From Pedosphaera sp. (lineage in GTDB: Bacteria > Verrucomicrobiota > Verrucomicrobiia > Limisphaerales > SIAT01), in assembly GCA_009691645.1 (NCBI GenBank), contig SIAT01000011.1, positions 1 to 20,116 of the forward strand: a stretch of DNA of 20,116 bases, given 5' to 3'. The position numbers and the translations under genes were made by a program. Position 1 is the stretch's first letter, and the number at the start of each line of letters is the position of its first letter. The notes below the pieces were generated by a model. It saw nothing but the letters and a program-made list of their open reading frames with translations. It did no database searches and had not been told where the DNA came from. This document shows, piece by piece, positions 1 through 7,406 of this stretch.

Positions 1-2
1 CA

Positions 3-41
3 TCGGCCAGTGCGAGCACGCCGAGCAGCTTCGTGTTCTAA
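3..41 (+). CDS. 3' end of an unidentified gene (partial)
   Basis: Thirteen codons from the window edge to a TAA at 39-41 read SASASTPSSFVF-stop. Eleven of the twelve sense codons end in G or C, which matches the codon use of the clear genes here and favours this frame over the other two. A strong intrinsic terminator begins 22 bp after the stop, as expected behind a gene end. The fragment is too short to assign a family. Confidence 0.4.
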   Translation, partial: SASASTPSSFVF

Positions 42-63
42 AAAGAACTGAGGTTCAATCCAC

Positions 64-90
64 AGGCGCCCCGAAAGGGGCGCCTTTTTT
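64..90 (+). terminator. Strong intrinsic terminator
   Basis: A perfect 9-bp GC-rich stem (64-72 with 77-85) closes a GAAA tetraloop at 73-76 and runs into six T residues (85-90). It follows the stop codon at 39-41 and should end transcription of the upstream gene, separating it from the prepilin-like gene at 254. Confidence 0.92.
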
Positions 91-92
91 GC

Positions 93-126
93 TTTCTAAA
101 TGAGCAGAGTTTTCTAAATGAGCAGA
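93..126 (+). repeat. Tandem 16-bp direct repeat
   Basis: TTTCTAAATGAGCAGA occurs at 93-108 and again, identically, at 111-126, a period of 18 bp. It lies just after the terminator and ends 35 bp before the -35 box of the promoter at 162-190. The position would suit a pair of regulator sites, but a simple local duplication is equally possible. Confidence 0.75.
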
Positions 127-161
127 TAAAGGAAGGAATGCTGGTGGGGACAGCGGTTCAT

Positions 162-190
162 TTGCGAAAAAATGAAAACCTGTCTATACT
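162..190 (+). promoter_or_regulatory. Sigma70-like promoter of the prepilin-like gene
   Basis: TTGCGA (162-167) and TATACT (185-190) are separated by exactly 17 bp and match the -35 and -10 consensus at 4 of 6 and 5 of 6 positions. Transcription would start near 197, giving a leader of about 57 nt before the ATG at 254. It lies downstream of an intrinsic terminator and upstream of a gene that otherwise has no promoter. Confidence 0.6.
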
Positions 191-253
191 CGTTATGGCC
201 GAGTCGTTGGTTTTGACCATGAACGCGGAGTCGGGCCAGCAGCCCGCAGAATC

Positions 254-925
254 ATGAAGATTCCGACCGAAAGAGGTTCCAAGGGTTTCACGCTGATCGA
301 GCTGTTGGTCGTGATTGGCATCATCGGTATCTTGGCTTCGATGCTCCTCCCCGCACTCGGCAAGGCCAAAGGCCGGGCCTATCGCATCAAGTGCGTGAGC
401 AACTTGAAGCAGGTCGCCTTGGCTTTCAAGATGTTCGCCAACGACAACGAGGATCGGTTCCCGTGGTTCGCGGCTGCCGGAACACCGGCGGGGGTGGTGC
501 CGACGTGGCAGGCGTTGGCCAACGACCTGACGTACGCCAAGCTGCTGCGTTCGCCTTGCGACCGCGAGCGCATGGAGGCCGTAAGCTTCCCAGCGCTGCA
601 GACGGTCAACATCAGCTACTGGTATTGTCTCGGCGCAGATGAGCTCAAGCCGTCCACGTTTTTGGCCGGTACACGGAACATCCTGAACAACCTCACCGGC
701 CAGCAGAATGCCTCGCCCACCCTGACCGCGACTGCCTCCAACGCCCAGTGGTATCGGGACGTGATGGCTGGCTTGGTTGATAACCAAGGCCAGATTGCGC
801 TCAGTGACGGCAGCGCCGGGACTTATCGCGACACCGACCTGCAACGCCAGGCGACCGCCCACTTCATTTCCACCGGTGGCATGACGGTCGGGTTGAGCAC
901 CGCGTTCACCGTTGTGAACCCCTAG
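254..925 (+). CDS. Prepilin-like protein with N-terminal cleavage/methylation motif
   Basis: This 223-residue protein starts with a short basic leader, then G11-FTLIE with glutamate at +5 of the mature chain (E16), then a hydrophobic helix to about residue 35. That is the type IV pilin/type II pseudopilin leader cut and methylated by prepilin peptidase. After it come a CVSNLKQ segment, an FPW motif near residue 75 and a DGS motif near 180, an arrangement typical of the large orphan pseudopilin-like families of Verrucomicrobiota and Lentisphaerota. Those proteins are thought to be surface or periplasmic rather than true pilus subunits. No secretin, ATPase or peptidase gene is nearby, so its partners must be elsewhere. 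The ATG has no Shine-Dalgarno but is the only start that keeps a normal short leader. A promoter is visible at 162-190. The exact role is unknown. Confidence 0.9.
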   Translation: MKIPTERGSKGFTLIELLVVIGIIGILASMLLPALGKAKGRAYRIKCVSNLKQVALAFKMFANDNEDRFPWFAAAGTPAGVVPTWQALANDLTYAKLLRSPCDRERMEAVSFPALQTVNISYWYCLGADELKPSTFLAGTRNILNNLTGQQNASPTLTATASNAQWYRDVMAGLVDNQGQIALSDGSAGTYRDTDLQRQATAHFISTGGMTVGLSTAFTVVNP

Positions 926-1115
926 TGGGGAGGACTTCCCCGTGCGGCCTGCGAGCCCTCCGGCAGCGTGGTATGCAGTTGCTTATCAACGGTGGTGGTG
1001 GCCCTTCCGCCTTTTCTCAAGGCCAAGAAAAAATTTGCCAAAGGGGGTGAATGTTGCCACGATTGGCGAAGTCCAAGCCCGAGTTGAATCATAGAAAAAA
1101 CGAACAACCCAATTT

Positions 1116-2444
1116 ATGAAAACGAACAAGTCCGGTTGGTGCAAAAGTCCTGAACACGGTTGGAATCCCAGTCGCCGTGATTTTCTCACCGTCGGTGCGT
1201 TGGGTGGTCTCGGCGTGACGATGGGCGATTTCTTCCGTCTGCAGGCCGATGAAGCCGCTCAGCCGAGCAAGGAAGGCAAAGCCAAGTCGGTCATCCAGAT
1301 TTATCTGCCGGGCGGCATGGCCCACCAGGAATCGTTCGACCCGAAGCATCTCGCGCCGATCGAATACCGCGGCCCGCTCGGCACGGTGAAGACTTCCACG
1401 GGCGAGTTCTTCTCGGAGAACATGAAGAACACCGCCAAGATCGCCGACAAGATCACGGTGGTGCGCTCGATGACCCACGGCGAAGCGGCGCACGAGCGCG
1501 GCACGCACAACATGATGACCGGCAATCGCCCCAGCCCGGCCGTCGTGTACCCGAGCATCGGCAGCGTCGTTTCGCACGAGTTCGGTCCGCGCAAAAACCT
1601 GCCGGCGTACGTCGCCATCCCGAGCGTTTCGGGCAACGGCGGCACGGGCTACCTCGGTTCGGCCTTCGGCGCGTTCAGCCTCGGTGCGGATCCGGGCAAT
1701 GCCAGCTTCAAGGTGCGTGATCTTTCGCTGCCGGGCGGCATTGATGACAAGCGTTTCGACACGCGCCGCAAGATGCGCGCGGCGGTGGACGCCCACTTCA
1801 GCGGCCTCGAGAAGGCCGATGTGCTCGACGGCATGGATAGCTTCTACCAGCGTGCCTACTCGATGATCACCTCGGACGCGGCCCGTGCGGCCTTTGACCT
1901 CGAGAAGGAAGACGCCAAGCTGCGCGACGAGTACGGCCGCAACACCGCCGGCCAGCGCATGATCATGGCCCGTCGTCTCGTCGAGTCCGGCGTGCGTTTG
2001 GTCTCGCTCACCTTCGGCGGCTGGGATCACCACGACAATATCAAGCGCGCGATGGACAACCAGATGCCGACCTTCGACCAGGCTTTCGCGGCGCTCATTC
2101 GCGACCTCGATCAGCGCGGGATGCTCGACAGCACGCTGGTGACGATCACCTCCGAATTCGGCCGCACGCCGAAGATCAACACCACCGCCGGCCGCGACCA
2201 CTGGCCGAAGGTGTTCAGCATCGTGATGGCGGGCGGCGGCGTGAAGCGCGGCTACATCCACGGCGCCTCCGATGCCACGGGCGCGGAGCCGGATAACTCA
2301 CCGCTGACTGTGGACGGTTACGCCTCCACCGTGTTCAGCCTCATGGGGATTGACCCGGAGAAGCGCCTCATGTCGCCCGGCGGCCGCCCGCAGGCGATCG
2401 TCACTGGCGGCACGGGCCACCCTGAAAAAGACCTGATGTCCTGA
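1116..2444 (+). CDS. DUF1501 family protein, Tat-exported
   Basis: The 442-residue product begins with a twin-arginine signal (S19-R-R-D-F-L followed by a Gly/Ala/Leu-rich helix), so it should be exported folded. The rest is a full-length DUF1501 domain, related to the alkaline phosphatase/sulfatase fold. Visible family segments are LPGGMAHQESFDP, RSMTHGEAAHERGTHNMMTG, TFGGWDHHDN, ITSEFGRTP and GRDHWPKVF, rich in Asp and His that could bind metal. No substrate is known for this family. It opens a run of five exported-protein genes, whose DUF1549/DUF1553 member is its usual genomic companion in planctomycetes and verrucomicrobia. No Shine-Dalgarno precedes the ATG. The 190 bp upstream holds short GC-rich inverted repeats near 919-941 but no convincing promoter. 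Family call is firm; function is not. Confidence 0.93.
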   Translation: MKTNKSGWCKSPEHGWNPSRRDFLTVGALGGLGVTMGDFFRLQADEAAQPSKEGKAKSVIQIYLPGGMAHQESFDPKHLAPIEYRGPLGTVKTSTGEFFSENMKNTAKIADKITVVRSMTHGEAAHERGTHNMMTGNRPSPAVVYPSIGSVVSHEFGPRKNLPAYVAIPSVSGNGGTGYLGSAFGAFSLGADPGNASFKVRDLSLPGGIDDKRFDTRRKMRAAVDAHFSGLEKADVLDGMDSFYQRAYSMITSDAARAAFDLEKEDAKLRDEYGRNTAGQRMIMARRLVESGVRLVSLTFGGWDHHDNIKRAMDNQMPTFDQAFAALIRDLDQRGMLDSTLVTITSEFGRTPKINTTAGRDHWPKVFSIVMAGGGVKRGYIHGASDATGAEPDNSPLTVDGYASTVFSLMGIDPEKRLMSPGGRPQAIVTGGTGHPEKDLMS

Positions 2445-2474
2445 TGGACGAAGTCGGGAACGAAAACCTGAGTT

Positions 2475-2493
2475 TGCTGTCAAAACAACAGCA
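2475..2493 (+). other. Small stem-loop between DUF1501 and PPC genes
   Basis: TGCTGT (2475-2480) pairs perfectly with ACAGCA (2488-2493) around a 7-nt A-rich loop. It stands 9 bp before the larger hairpin at 2503-2528, so the short intergenic gap contains two consecutive stem-loops. Its role is unknown; a processing or stability element is possible. Confidence 0.5.
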
Positions 2494-2502
2494 CTAATGG
2501 CC

Positions 2503-2536
2503 GGGGCAATGTCCGAGGATATTGCCCTGCCTTTTT
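2503..2536 (+). terminator. Terminator-like hairpin just before the PPC-domain gene
   Basis: Positions 2503-2513 pair with 2518-2528 (11 pairs, including two G-T wobbles) around the tetraloop CGAG, followed by GCC and a run of five T at 2532-2536. The T-run ends 7 bp before the ATG at 2544, too close for a separate promoter downstream of it. The hairpin may therefore end the DUF1501 transcript partially and set the output of the downstream genes, or act as an mRNA stability element. Confidence 0.65.
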
Positions 2537-2543
2537 CTAAGCT

Positions 2544-4907
2544 ATGAAAGAGACAATGAAATTGGCACTTCTGCTCACGCTCGGCACCGCGACGGCGGTT
2601 TGGGCGGTGGACCCGAAACTCAGCTCGACCTCGCCTGCCGCAGTGCAGCGCGGCACCGAAGCGGTGTTGACCTTCAGCGGTCAGCGCCTCGACGACACGC
2701 AGGAAGTGTTGCTCTACGCCACCGGCGTGGAGATCCTCAAGATCGAGGAGAAGACCGCCACCGCTGTGAAGGTGCGCGTCAAGGTCGCCGCTGATTGTCC
2801 GCTGGGTGAGCAGCGCGTCCGCTTGCGCACCGCCGGCGGCCTTTCCGACCTGCGCACCTTCTACATCGGCGCGTTCCCCATTCTGGAGAAAGCCGTGGTG
2901 AAGAAGGGTGATCCGATCCAGAAGCTTCCGCTCAACATCACCGTCATCGGCTCCGTCTCGACGGAAACGGTGGACGCCTACGCGGTGGAACTCAAGAAAG
3001 GCCAGCGCCTCGCCGCCGAGGTGACGGGGATGCGCCTCGGCCGCAGCTTCGCCGATCCGTACCTCTCCATCAAAGACCCGAACGGAAAAGTGGTCGCCAA
3101 GTCTGATGACACGCCCCTCTTCATTCAGGATTGCTTCGCCACGATCACCGCCGCGATGGACGGCCCGTACACCGTCGAGGTGCGCGAGAGTTCCTACGGC
3201 GCGCTCAGCCTCTATCAACTTCACATCGGCAATTTCCCGCGGCCCACGGCGGTCTATCCAGCCGGTGGCAAAGCGGGCGAGAAACTGCAGGTGAAATTCA
3301 TCGGCGACGCCGCCGGCGAATTCACACAGGCCGTCACATTGCCGCAGCCGTCCACCTATCTTCAGGGCGTTTTCGCTGAGCAGAATGGGTTGATCGCACC
3401 TTCGCCCAACGTGGTGCGCGTGGTGGATTTCCCCAACGTGCTCGAGGCCGAGCCGAACAACGAGCCGACGGCGGCCAACGTGACCGAGTTGGAATTACCG
3501 GTGGCTTTCAACGGCATCATCGAGAAGAACGGGGACACGGATTGGTTCCGTTTCAAGGCCAAGAAGGGTCAGGTTTACGACGTGAATGTGTACGCTCGCC
3601 GTGTCCGTTCGGCGCTCGATTCGATCCTCGTCATCGCCAACGCCAGCGGCCAGACCCTCGCCACCAACGACGATTCCGGCGGGTCGGATAGTTATCTGCG
3701 TTTCTCCGTGCCGGCGGATGGCGAGTATCTCGTGAAGGTCGCCGATCACCTCGGCAAAGGCGGCCCCGACCACACCTACCGCGTCGAGTTCGCGCCGGTG
3801 AAGGCCGACCTCTCGCTCTACGTGCAGGACACCGCCCGTTACGACACGCAGACGCGCAAGTCCATCGTCGTCGCCCGCGGCAACCGGTTCGCCACGCTGA
3901 TGACCGTTCGCCGGAGCAACTTCAGCGGCGACCTCGTGATGGGCAACGCCGACTTCCCCGCCGGCATCACGATGCATGCGGATGAAGTCCCCGCTGGTCT
4001 CACCGCGGTACCGATCGTCTTCGAGGCCCGCGCCGACGCGCCGGTCGCCGGCAAGCTCTCGAGCGTCACCGCGCGTCTCGTCAATTCCAAGGATGGCCGT
4101 GAGATCTCCGGCTGCGTCTGGCAGAATTACGACCTCGTGCAGAACGGCAACGACGGCGTGTATTACGTCACGTATTCCGACAAGATCGCCGTGGCCGTCG
4201 TCGAAGAGCTTCCGTTCAAGGTGGACATCACCGAGCCGAAAGCCCCGCTCACGCAGAATGGCGCGATCAACCTCAAGGTTGTCGCGTCGCGCAAGCCCGG
4301 CTTCGACGCGCCGATCAACGTGAAGATGCTGTTCAACCCGCCCGGCGTCGGCTCGCCGTCGGAGGTCATCATCCCCGCGGGCGAGTCCAGCGTGGATTAC
4401 CCGCTCAACGCCAACGGCGGCGCGCAGGTGCGTGATTGGAAGATCGCCGTGCTCGCCAGCAGCACCGTGAACAACGGCACCGCTTACGCCAGCTCGCAGC
4501 TCGCCACTCTCGGGGTGGCCGAGCCATTCGTGCAGGGCCGCATCGAGATGACGTCCATTGTCCGTGGCAACTCCGGCAAGATCGTTTGCAAGCTCGAGCA
4601 GAAAGTGCCTTTCGACGGCCAGGTCGAAATCCAGCTCAACGGCCTCCCTTCCGGAGCCGTGACCACGCCCAAGCTCATCACCAAAGACACTGCCGAAGTG
4701 ATCTTCGACGTGACGACCGCCACCAATTCCACGCGCGGCCTGCACCGCACGCTGTTCTGCTCCGTGGCCATCAAGAAAAATAACGAGACCATCACCCAAA
4801 GTCTCGGTGAGGGCGGCATGTTCCGCATCGACGCGCCGCGTCCGGCGCCGGGTGAAGTGCCCGCCAAAGCCGCCGTGCCGGCGAAGAAGACCGCAGGCAA
4901 CAAGTGA
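2544..4907 (+). CDS. Exported PPC-domain protein with TIG/Ig-like modules
   Basis: This 787-residue protein has a Sec signal peptide with likely cleavage after A21 (VWA). Residues about 25-115 resemble an IPT/TIG-type beta domain. Residues about 125-235 are a first PPC-like (bacterial pre-peptidase C-terminal) domain. Residues about 298-415 are a clear second PPC domain, with EAEPNNEPTAAN, GDTDWFRFKAKKGQ and DGEYLVKVAD. The remaining 370 residues look beta-rich but match nothing I can name, and the chain ends in a Pro/Ala/Lys-rich tail. PPC domains are non-catalytic modules that bind or orient partners outside the cell, so a binding or scaffold role is inferred. A second ATG at 2556 (MKLALLL) would also give a good signal peptide. 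The gene sits between the DUF1501 and DUF1549/DUF1553 genes, 39 bp before the latter. Confidence 0.88.
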   Translation: MKETMKLALLLTLGTATAVWAVDPKLSSTSPAAVQRGTEAVLTFSGQRLDDTQEVLLYATGVEILKIEEKTATAVKVRVKVAADCPLGEQRVRLRTAGGLSDLRTFYIGAFPILEKAVVKKGDPIQKLPLNITVIGSVSTETVDAYAVELKKGQRLAAEVTGMRLGRSFADPYLSIKDPNGKVVAKSDDTPLFIQDCFATITAAMDGPYTVEVRESSYGALSLYQLHIGNFPRPTAVYPAGGKAGEKLQVKFIGDAAGEFTQAVTLPQPSTYLQGVFAEQNGLIAPSPNVVRVVDFPNVLEAEPNNEPTAANVTELELPVAFNGIIEKNGDTDWFRFKAKKGQVYDVNVYARRVRSALDSILVIANASGQTLATNDDSGGSDSYLRFSVPADGEYLVKVADHLGKGGPDHTYRVEFAPVKADLSLYVQDTARYDTQTRKSIVVARGNRFATLMTVRRSNFSGDLVMGNADFPAGITMHADEVPAGLTAVPIVFEARADAPVAGKLSSVTARLVNSKDGREISGCVWQNYDLVQNGNDGVYYVTYSDKIAVAVVEELPFKVDITEPKAPLTQNGAINLKVVASRKPGFDAPINVKMLFNPPGVGSPSEVIIPAGESSVDYPLNANGGAQVRDWKIAVLASSTVNNGTAYASSQLATLGVAEPFVQGRIEMTSIVRGNSGKIVCKLEQKVPFDGQVEIQLNGLPSGAVTTPKLITKDTAEVIFDVTTATNSTRGLHRTLFCSVAIKKNNETITQSLGEGGMFRIDAPRPAPGEVPAKAAVPAKKTAGNK

Positions 4908-4933
4908 CCGTTTAGCGATCGAAGCCCCGTTTC

Positions 4934-4939
4934 AGGAGA
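4934..4939 (+). promoter_or_regulatory. Shine-Dalgarno of the DUF1549/DUF1553 gene
   Basis: AGGAGA lies 7 nt upstream of the ATG at 4947 and fixes that start. It is the only strong ribosome binding site I can see in the window; the other starts lack one. Confidence 0.8.
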
Positions 4940-4946
4940 TTGAATT

Positions 4947-7382
4947 ATGAAGTTGAATGTGACGAGTCGGTTGGCCGCCCTGTTGTTGTCCGCGCCGTTG
5001 CTGGCGCAGGCCGCACCCAGCTTGGTGGAAGTGCGCGCTTATCCCCCCACCATCAATCTCACCGCGAAGCAGGACAAGCAGTCGCTCGTCGTGCAGGCCG
5101 TCTATTCGGACGCGACCACGCAGGACGTGACGACCAAAGCCGAGTACGCCTTCGCCGATAAGAAGACGGCTGTGATGGACAAGGAGTTCGTCGTGCGCCC
5201 GGGCGCCGATGGGCAGACCGCGCTCACCGTGAAGTTCGGCGGCAAGACGCTCTCCATACCGGTGAAGGTCGAGCAGGCCGCCACCGAGTGGCCGATCAGC
5301 TTCAGCCTCGATGTGATGCCGGTCTTCAACAAGGCCGGTTGCAACACCGGCAGTTGCCACGGCGCCGCCCGCGGCAAGGATGGGTTTCGCCTCTCGCTTT
5401 TCGGTTACGATCCCGACGGTGATTACCATCGTATCACCCGCGAAAATCTCGGCCGCCGCATCAACATCGCTCTGCCCGATGACAGCTTGATGCTCGAGAA
5501 GGCCGCCGGCCGCGTGCCGCACACCGGGGGTGAGCGTTTCACTTCCGCCAGCCCGCTTTATCAGACCATCGTGAAATGGCTCGCTGCGGGCGCGCCGAAG
5601 GATCCCGCCGCCGTCGCGAAGGTGGTCGGCCTCGAGATTCATCCCACGCAGTCCGTACTCGAGGGGGCCGGCGCCAGCCAGCGCCTCACCGTGCGCGCGA
5701 TTTATTCGGACGGTTCCGACCGTGATGTGACGGACATGGCTTCGTATATGAGCGCCAATGATCTGGCCGCCAAGATCAGCGCCGCGGGCGTGATCACCGC
5801 CGACAAGCGTGGCGAGTCGTTTGTGCTCGCGCGCTACGAGGATTTCTCCGTCGGCTCGCAGGTTCTCGTCATTCCGAAGAGTGCGATGTTCGAGTTCCCG
5901 AAGGTGCCGGAAAACAATTACATCGACACGCTGGTCAACAATAAGCTCAAGAAGATCCGCATCACTCCCTCCGAGTTGTGCGATGACGCCACCTATCTGC
6001 GCCGCATCACGCTCGACATCGTCGGCAAGCTGCCGTCGGTCGAGGAGGTGCAGGCTTTCGGTGCCGACGCCGACCCGAAGAAGCGCGAGAAGAAGATCGA
6101 CGAGCTGCTCGAGCGCAAGGAGTTCACCCAGATGTGGGTGATGAAATGGGCGGAGCTGCTCCAGATTCGCACGGACAATAATCGGTTCCAGTACAAGTCG
6201 GCGCTGCATTACTACGACTGGCTGGCGGATCAATTCGCGCAGAACCGTCCGATGAACGAGATGGTGCAGGATCTCCTCAACGCGACCGGCGGCACGTTCG
6301 CCAATCCCGAGGGCAACTTCTACAAGGTCGAGACCGACACGCTGAAGCTCACCGAGAACGTCGCCCAGATTTTCATGGGCATGCGCATCCAGTGCGCCCA
6401 GTGCCACAACCATCCGTTCGATCGCTGGACGATGAACGATTACTACGGCTTCGCTTCCTTCTTTGCGCAGGTCGGCCGCAAGACCGGCGAGGATAATCGC
6501 GAGACCGTCGTCTTCAACCGCGCTTCCGGTGGCGTGAGCCACCCGGTCGGTAACCGCGATATGAAGCCGAAGTTCCTCGGCGGCGATCTGCCCGAGATGA
6601 AGCCCGGCGAGGACCGCCGCGCCGCGCTTGCCAAGTGGCTCGCCTCGCCGGAGAATCCGTTCTTCGCCAAGAACCTTGCGAACATCGTCTGGTCTCACTT
6701 CCTCGGCAAAGGCATCGTGGACCCCGTGGACGACGTGCGGATCTCCAACCCGCCCTCCAATCCCGAGTTGCTCGATGAGCTGGGCAAACGCTTTGCCGCC
6801 TCCGGCTACAACTTCCGGAAGCTCGTGCGCGACATCTGCACTTCGCGCACGTACCAACTCACCACCAAAGCCAACGCGGCCAACGCGGAGGACACGCGTA
6901 ATTTCGCCAAGGCCAACATCCGCCGGATGCGCGCCGAAGTGCTGCTAGATTGCATCAACCAGGTCACCGCCGGTCGCGAGAAGTTCCGCGGCCTGCCGCT
7001 CGGTTCCAGCGCCGTCGAGATCGTGGATGGCCGCACCAGCACCTTCTTCCTCACCACGTTCGGCCGCGCCACGCGCGACACCGTCTGCTCCTGCGAAGTG
7101 CAGATGGAGCCGAACCTCTCGCAGGCGCTTCACTTGCTCAACGGCGAGACGGTGAACGCCAAGATCACCGCCGGCGGCACCGTCGCCACCGCACTGCGCG
7201 AGAAGAAATCGGCGCCGCAGATCATCGACGAGCTTTATTTCCGCTGCCTCGCCCGCAAGCCCACCGCCAAGGAGCAGGGCGAGTTGATGGAGTTCTTCAA
7301 GGAGGGCCGCCCCGAACTCGAAGTGCTCAACGACATATTCTGGTCGCTGCTCAACTCGAAGGAATTCCTCTTCAACCACTAA
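4947..7382 (+). CDS. DUF1549/DUF1553 protein with Ig-like domains and haem-type motifs
   Basis: The 811-residue product has a Sec signal peptide (LAQA, cut near residue 22). A BIG2-like Ig domain (about 25-110) is followed by a cytochrome-like segment with C132-x4-C137-H138, a second BIG2-like domain (about 225-315), DUF1549 (about 325-520, containing C483-A-Q-C486-H487) and DUF1553 (about 555-800, including the WSHFLGKGIVDPVDD and SNPPSNPELLDEL motifs). CxxCH is a standard covalent haem c site; Cx4CH is a rarer variant, so up to two haems are possible. The family is almost confined to planctomycetes, verrucomicrobia and relatives, and its biochemical role is not established. It follows the PPC gene by 39 bp and precedes the cytochrome/WD40 gene by 24 bp, so co-transcription is likely. 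The start is supported by AGGAGA at 4934. Confidence 0.94.
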   Translation: MKLNVTSRLAALLLSAPLLAQAAPSLVEVRAYPPTINLTAKQDKQSLVVQAVYSDATTQDVTTKAEYAFADKKTAVMDKEFVVRPGADGQTALTVKFGGKTLSIPVKVEQAATEWPISFSLDVMPVFNKAGCNTGSCHGAARGKDGFRLSLFGYDPDGDYHRITRENLGRRINIALPDDSLMLEKAAGRVPHTGGERFTSASPLYQTIVKWLAAGAPKDPAAVAKVVGLEIHPTQSVLEGAGASQRLTVRAIYSDGSDRDVTDMASYMSANDLAAKISAAGVITADKRGESFVLARYEDFSVGSQVLVIPKSAMFEFPKVPENNYIDTLVNNKLKKIRITPSELCDDATYLRRITLDIVGKLPSVEEVQAFGADADPKKREKKIDELLERKEFTQMWVMKWAELLQIRTDNNRFQYKSALHYYDWLADQFAQNRPMNEMVQDLLNATGGTFANPEGNFYKVETDTLKLTENVAQIFMGMRIQCAQCHNHPFDRWTMNDYYGFASFFAQVGRKTGEDNRETVVFNRASGGVSHPVGNRDMKPKFLGGDLPEMKPGEDRRAALAKWLASPENPFFAKNLANIVWSHFLGKGIVDPVDDVRISNPPSNPELLDELGKRFAASGYNFRKLVRDICTSRTYQLTTKANAANAEDTRNFAKANIRRMRAEVLLDCINQVTAGREKFRGLPLGSSAVEIVDGRTSTFFLTTFGRATRDTVCSCEVQMEPNLSQALHLLNGETVNAKITAGGTVATALREKKSAPQIIDELYFRCLARKPTAKEQGELMEFFKEGRPELEVLNDIFWSLLNSKEFLFNH

Positions 7383-7406
7383 AAGTTGTAACCACCGTTG
7401 AAGCCT

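Noticed and set aside
919..941. Inverted repeats CCCC-TAGT-GGGG and GGGGAG-GAC-TTCCCC at the end of the prepilin-like gene as a terminator
   Set aside because: Stems are short, mutually exclusive and not followed by T residues, so termination is not supported.
1089..2261. A 390-codon minus-strand frame opposite the DUF1501 gene
   Set aside because: It is an antisense shadow rich in His, Arg, Ala and Glu without family features.
4932..6857. A 641-codon open frame on the minus strand opposite the DUF1549/DUF1553 gene
   Set aside because: It is antisense to a gene with clear domains. High G/C at third codon positions removes stop codons from one opposite frame, and the translation is low-complexity His/Arg/Glu/Gly/Leu-rich with no recognisable motif.
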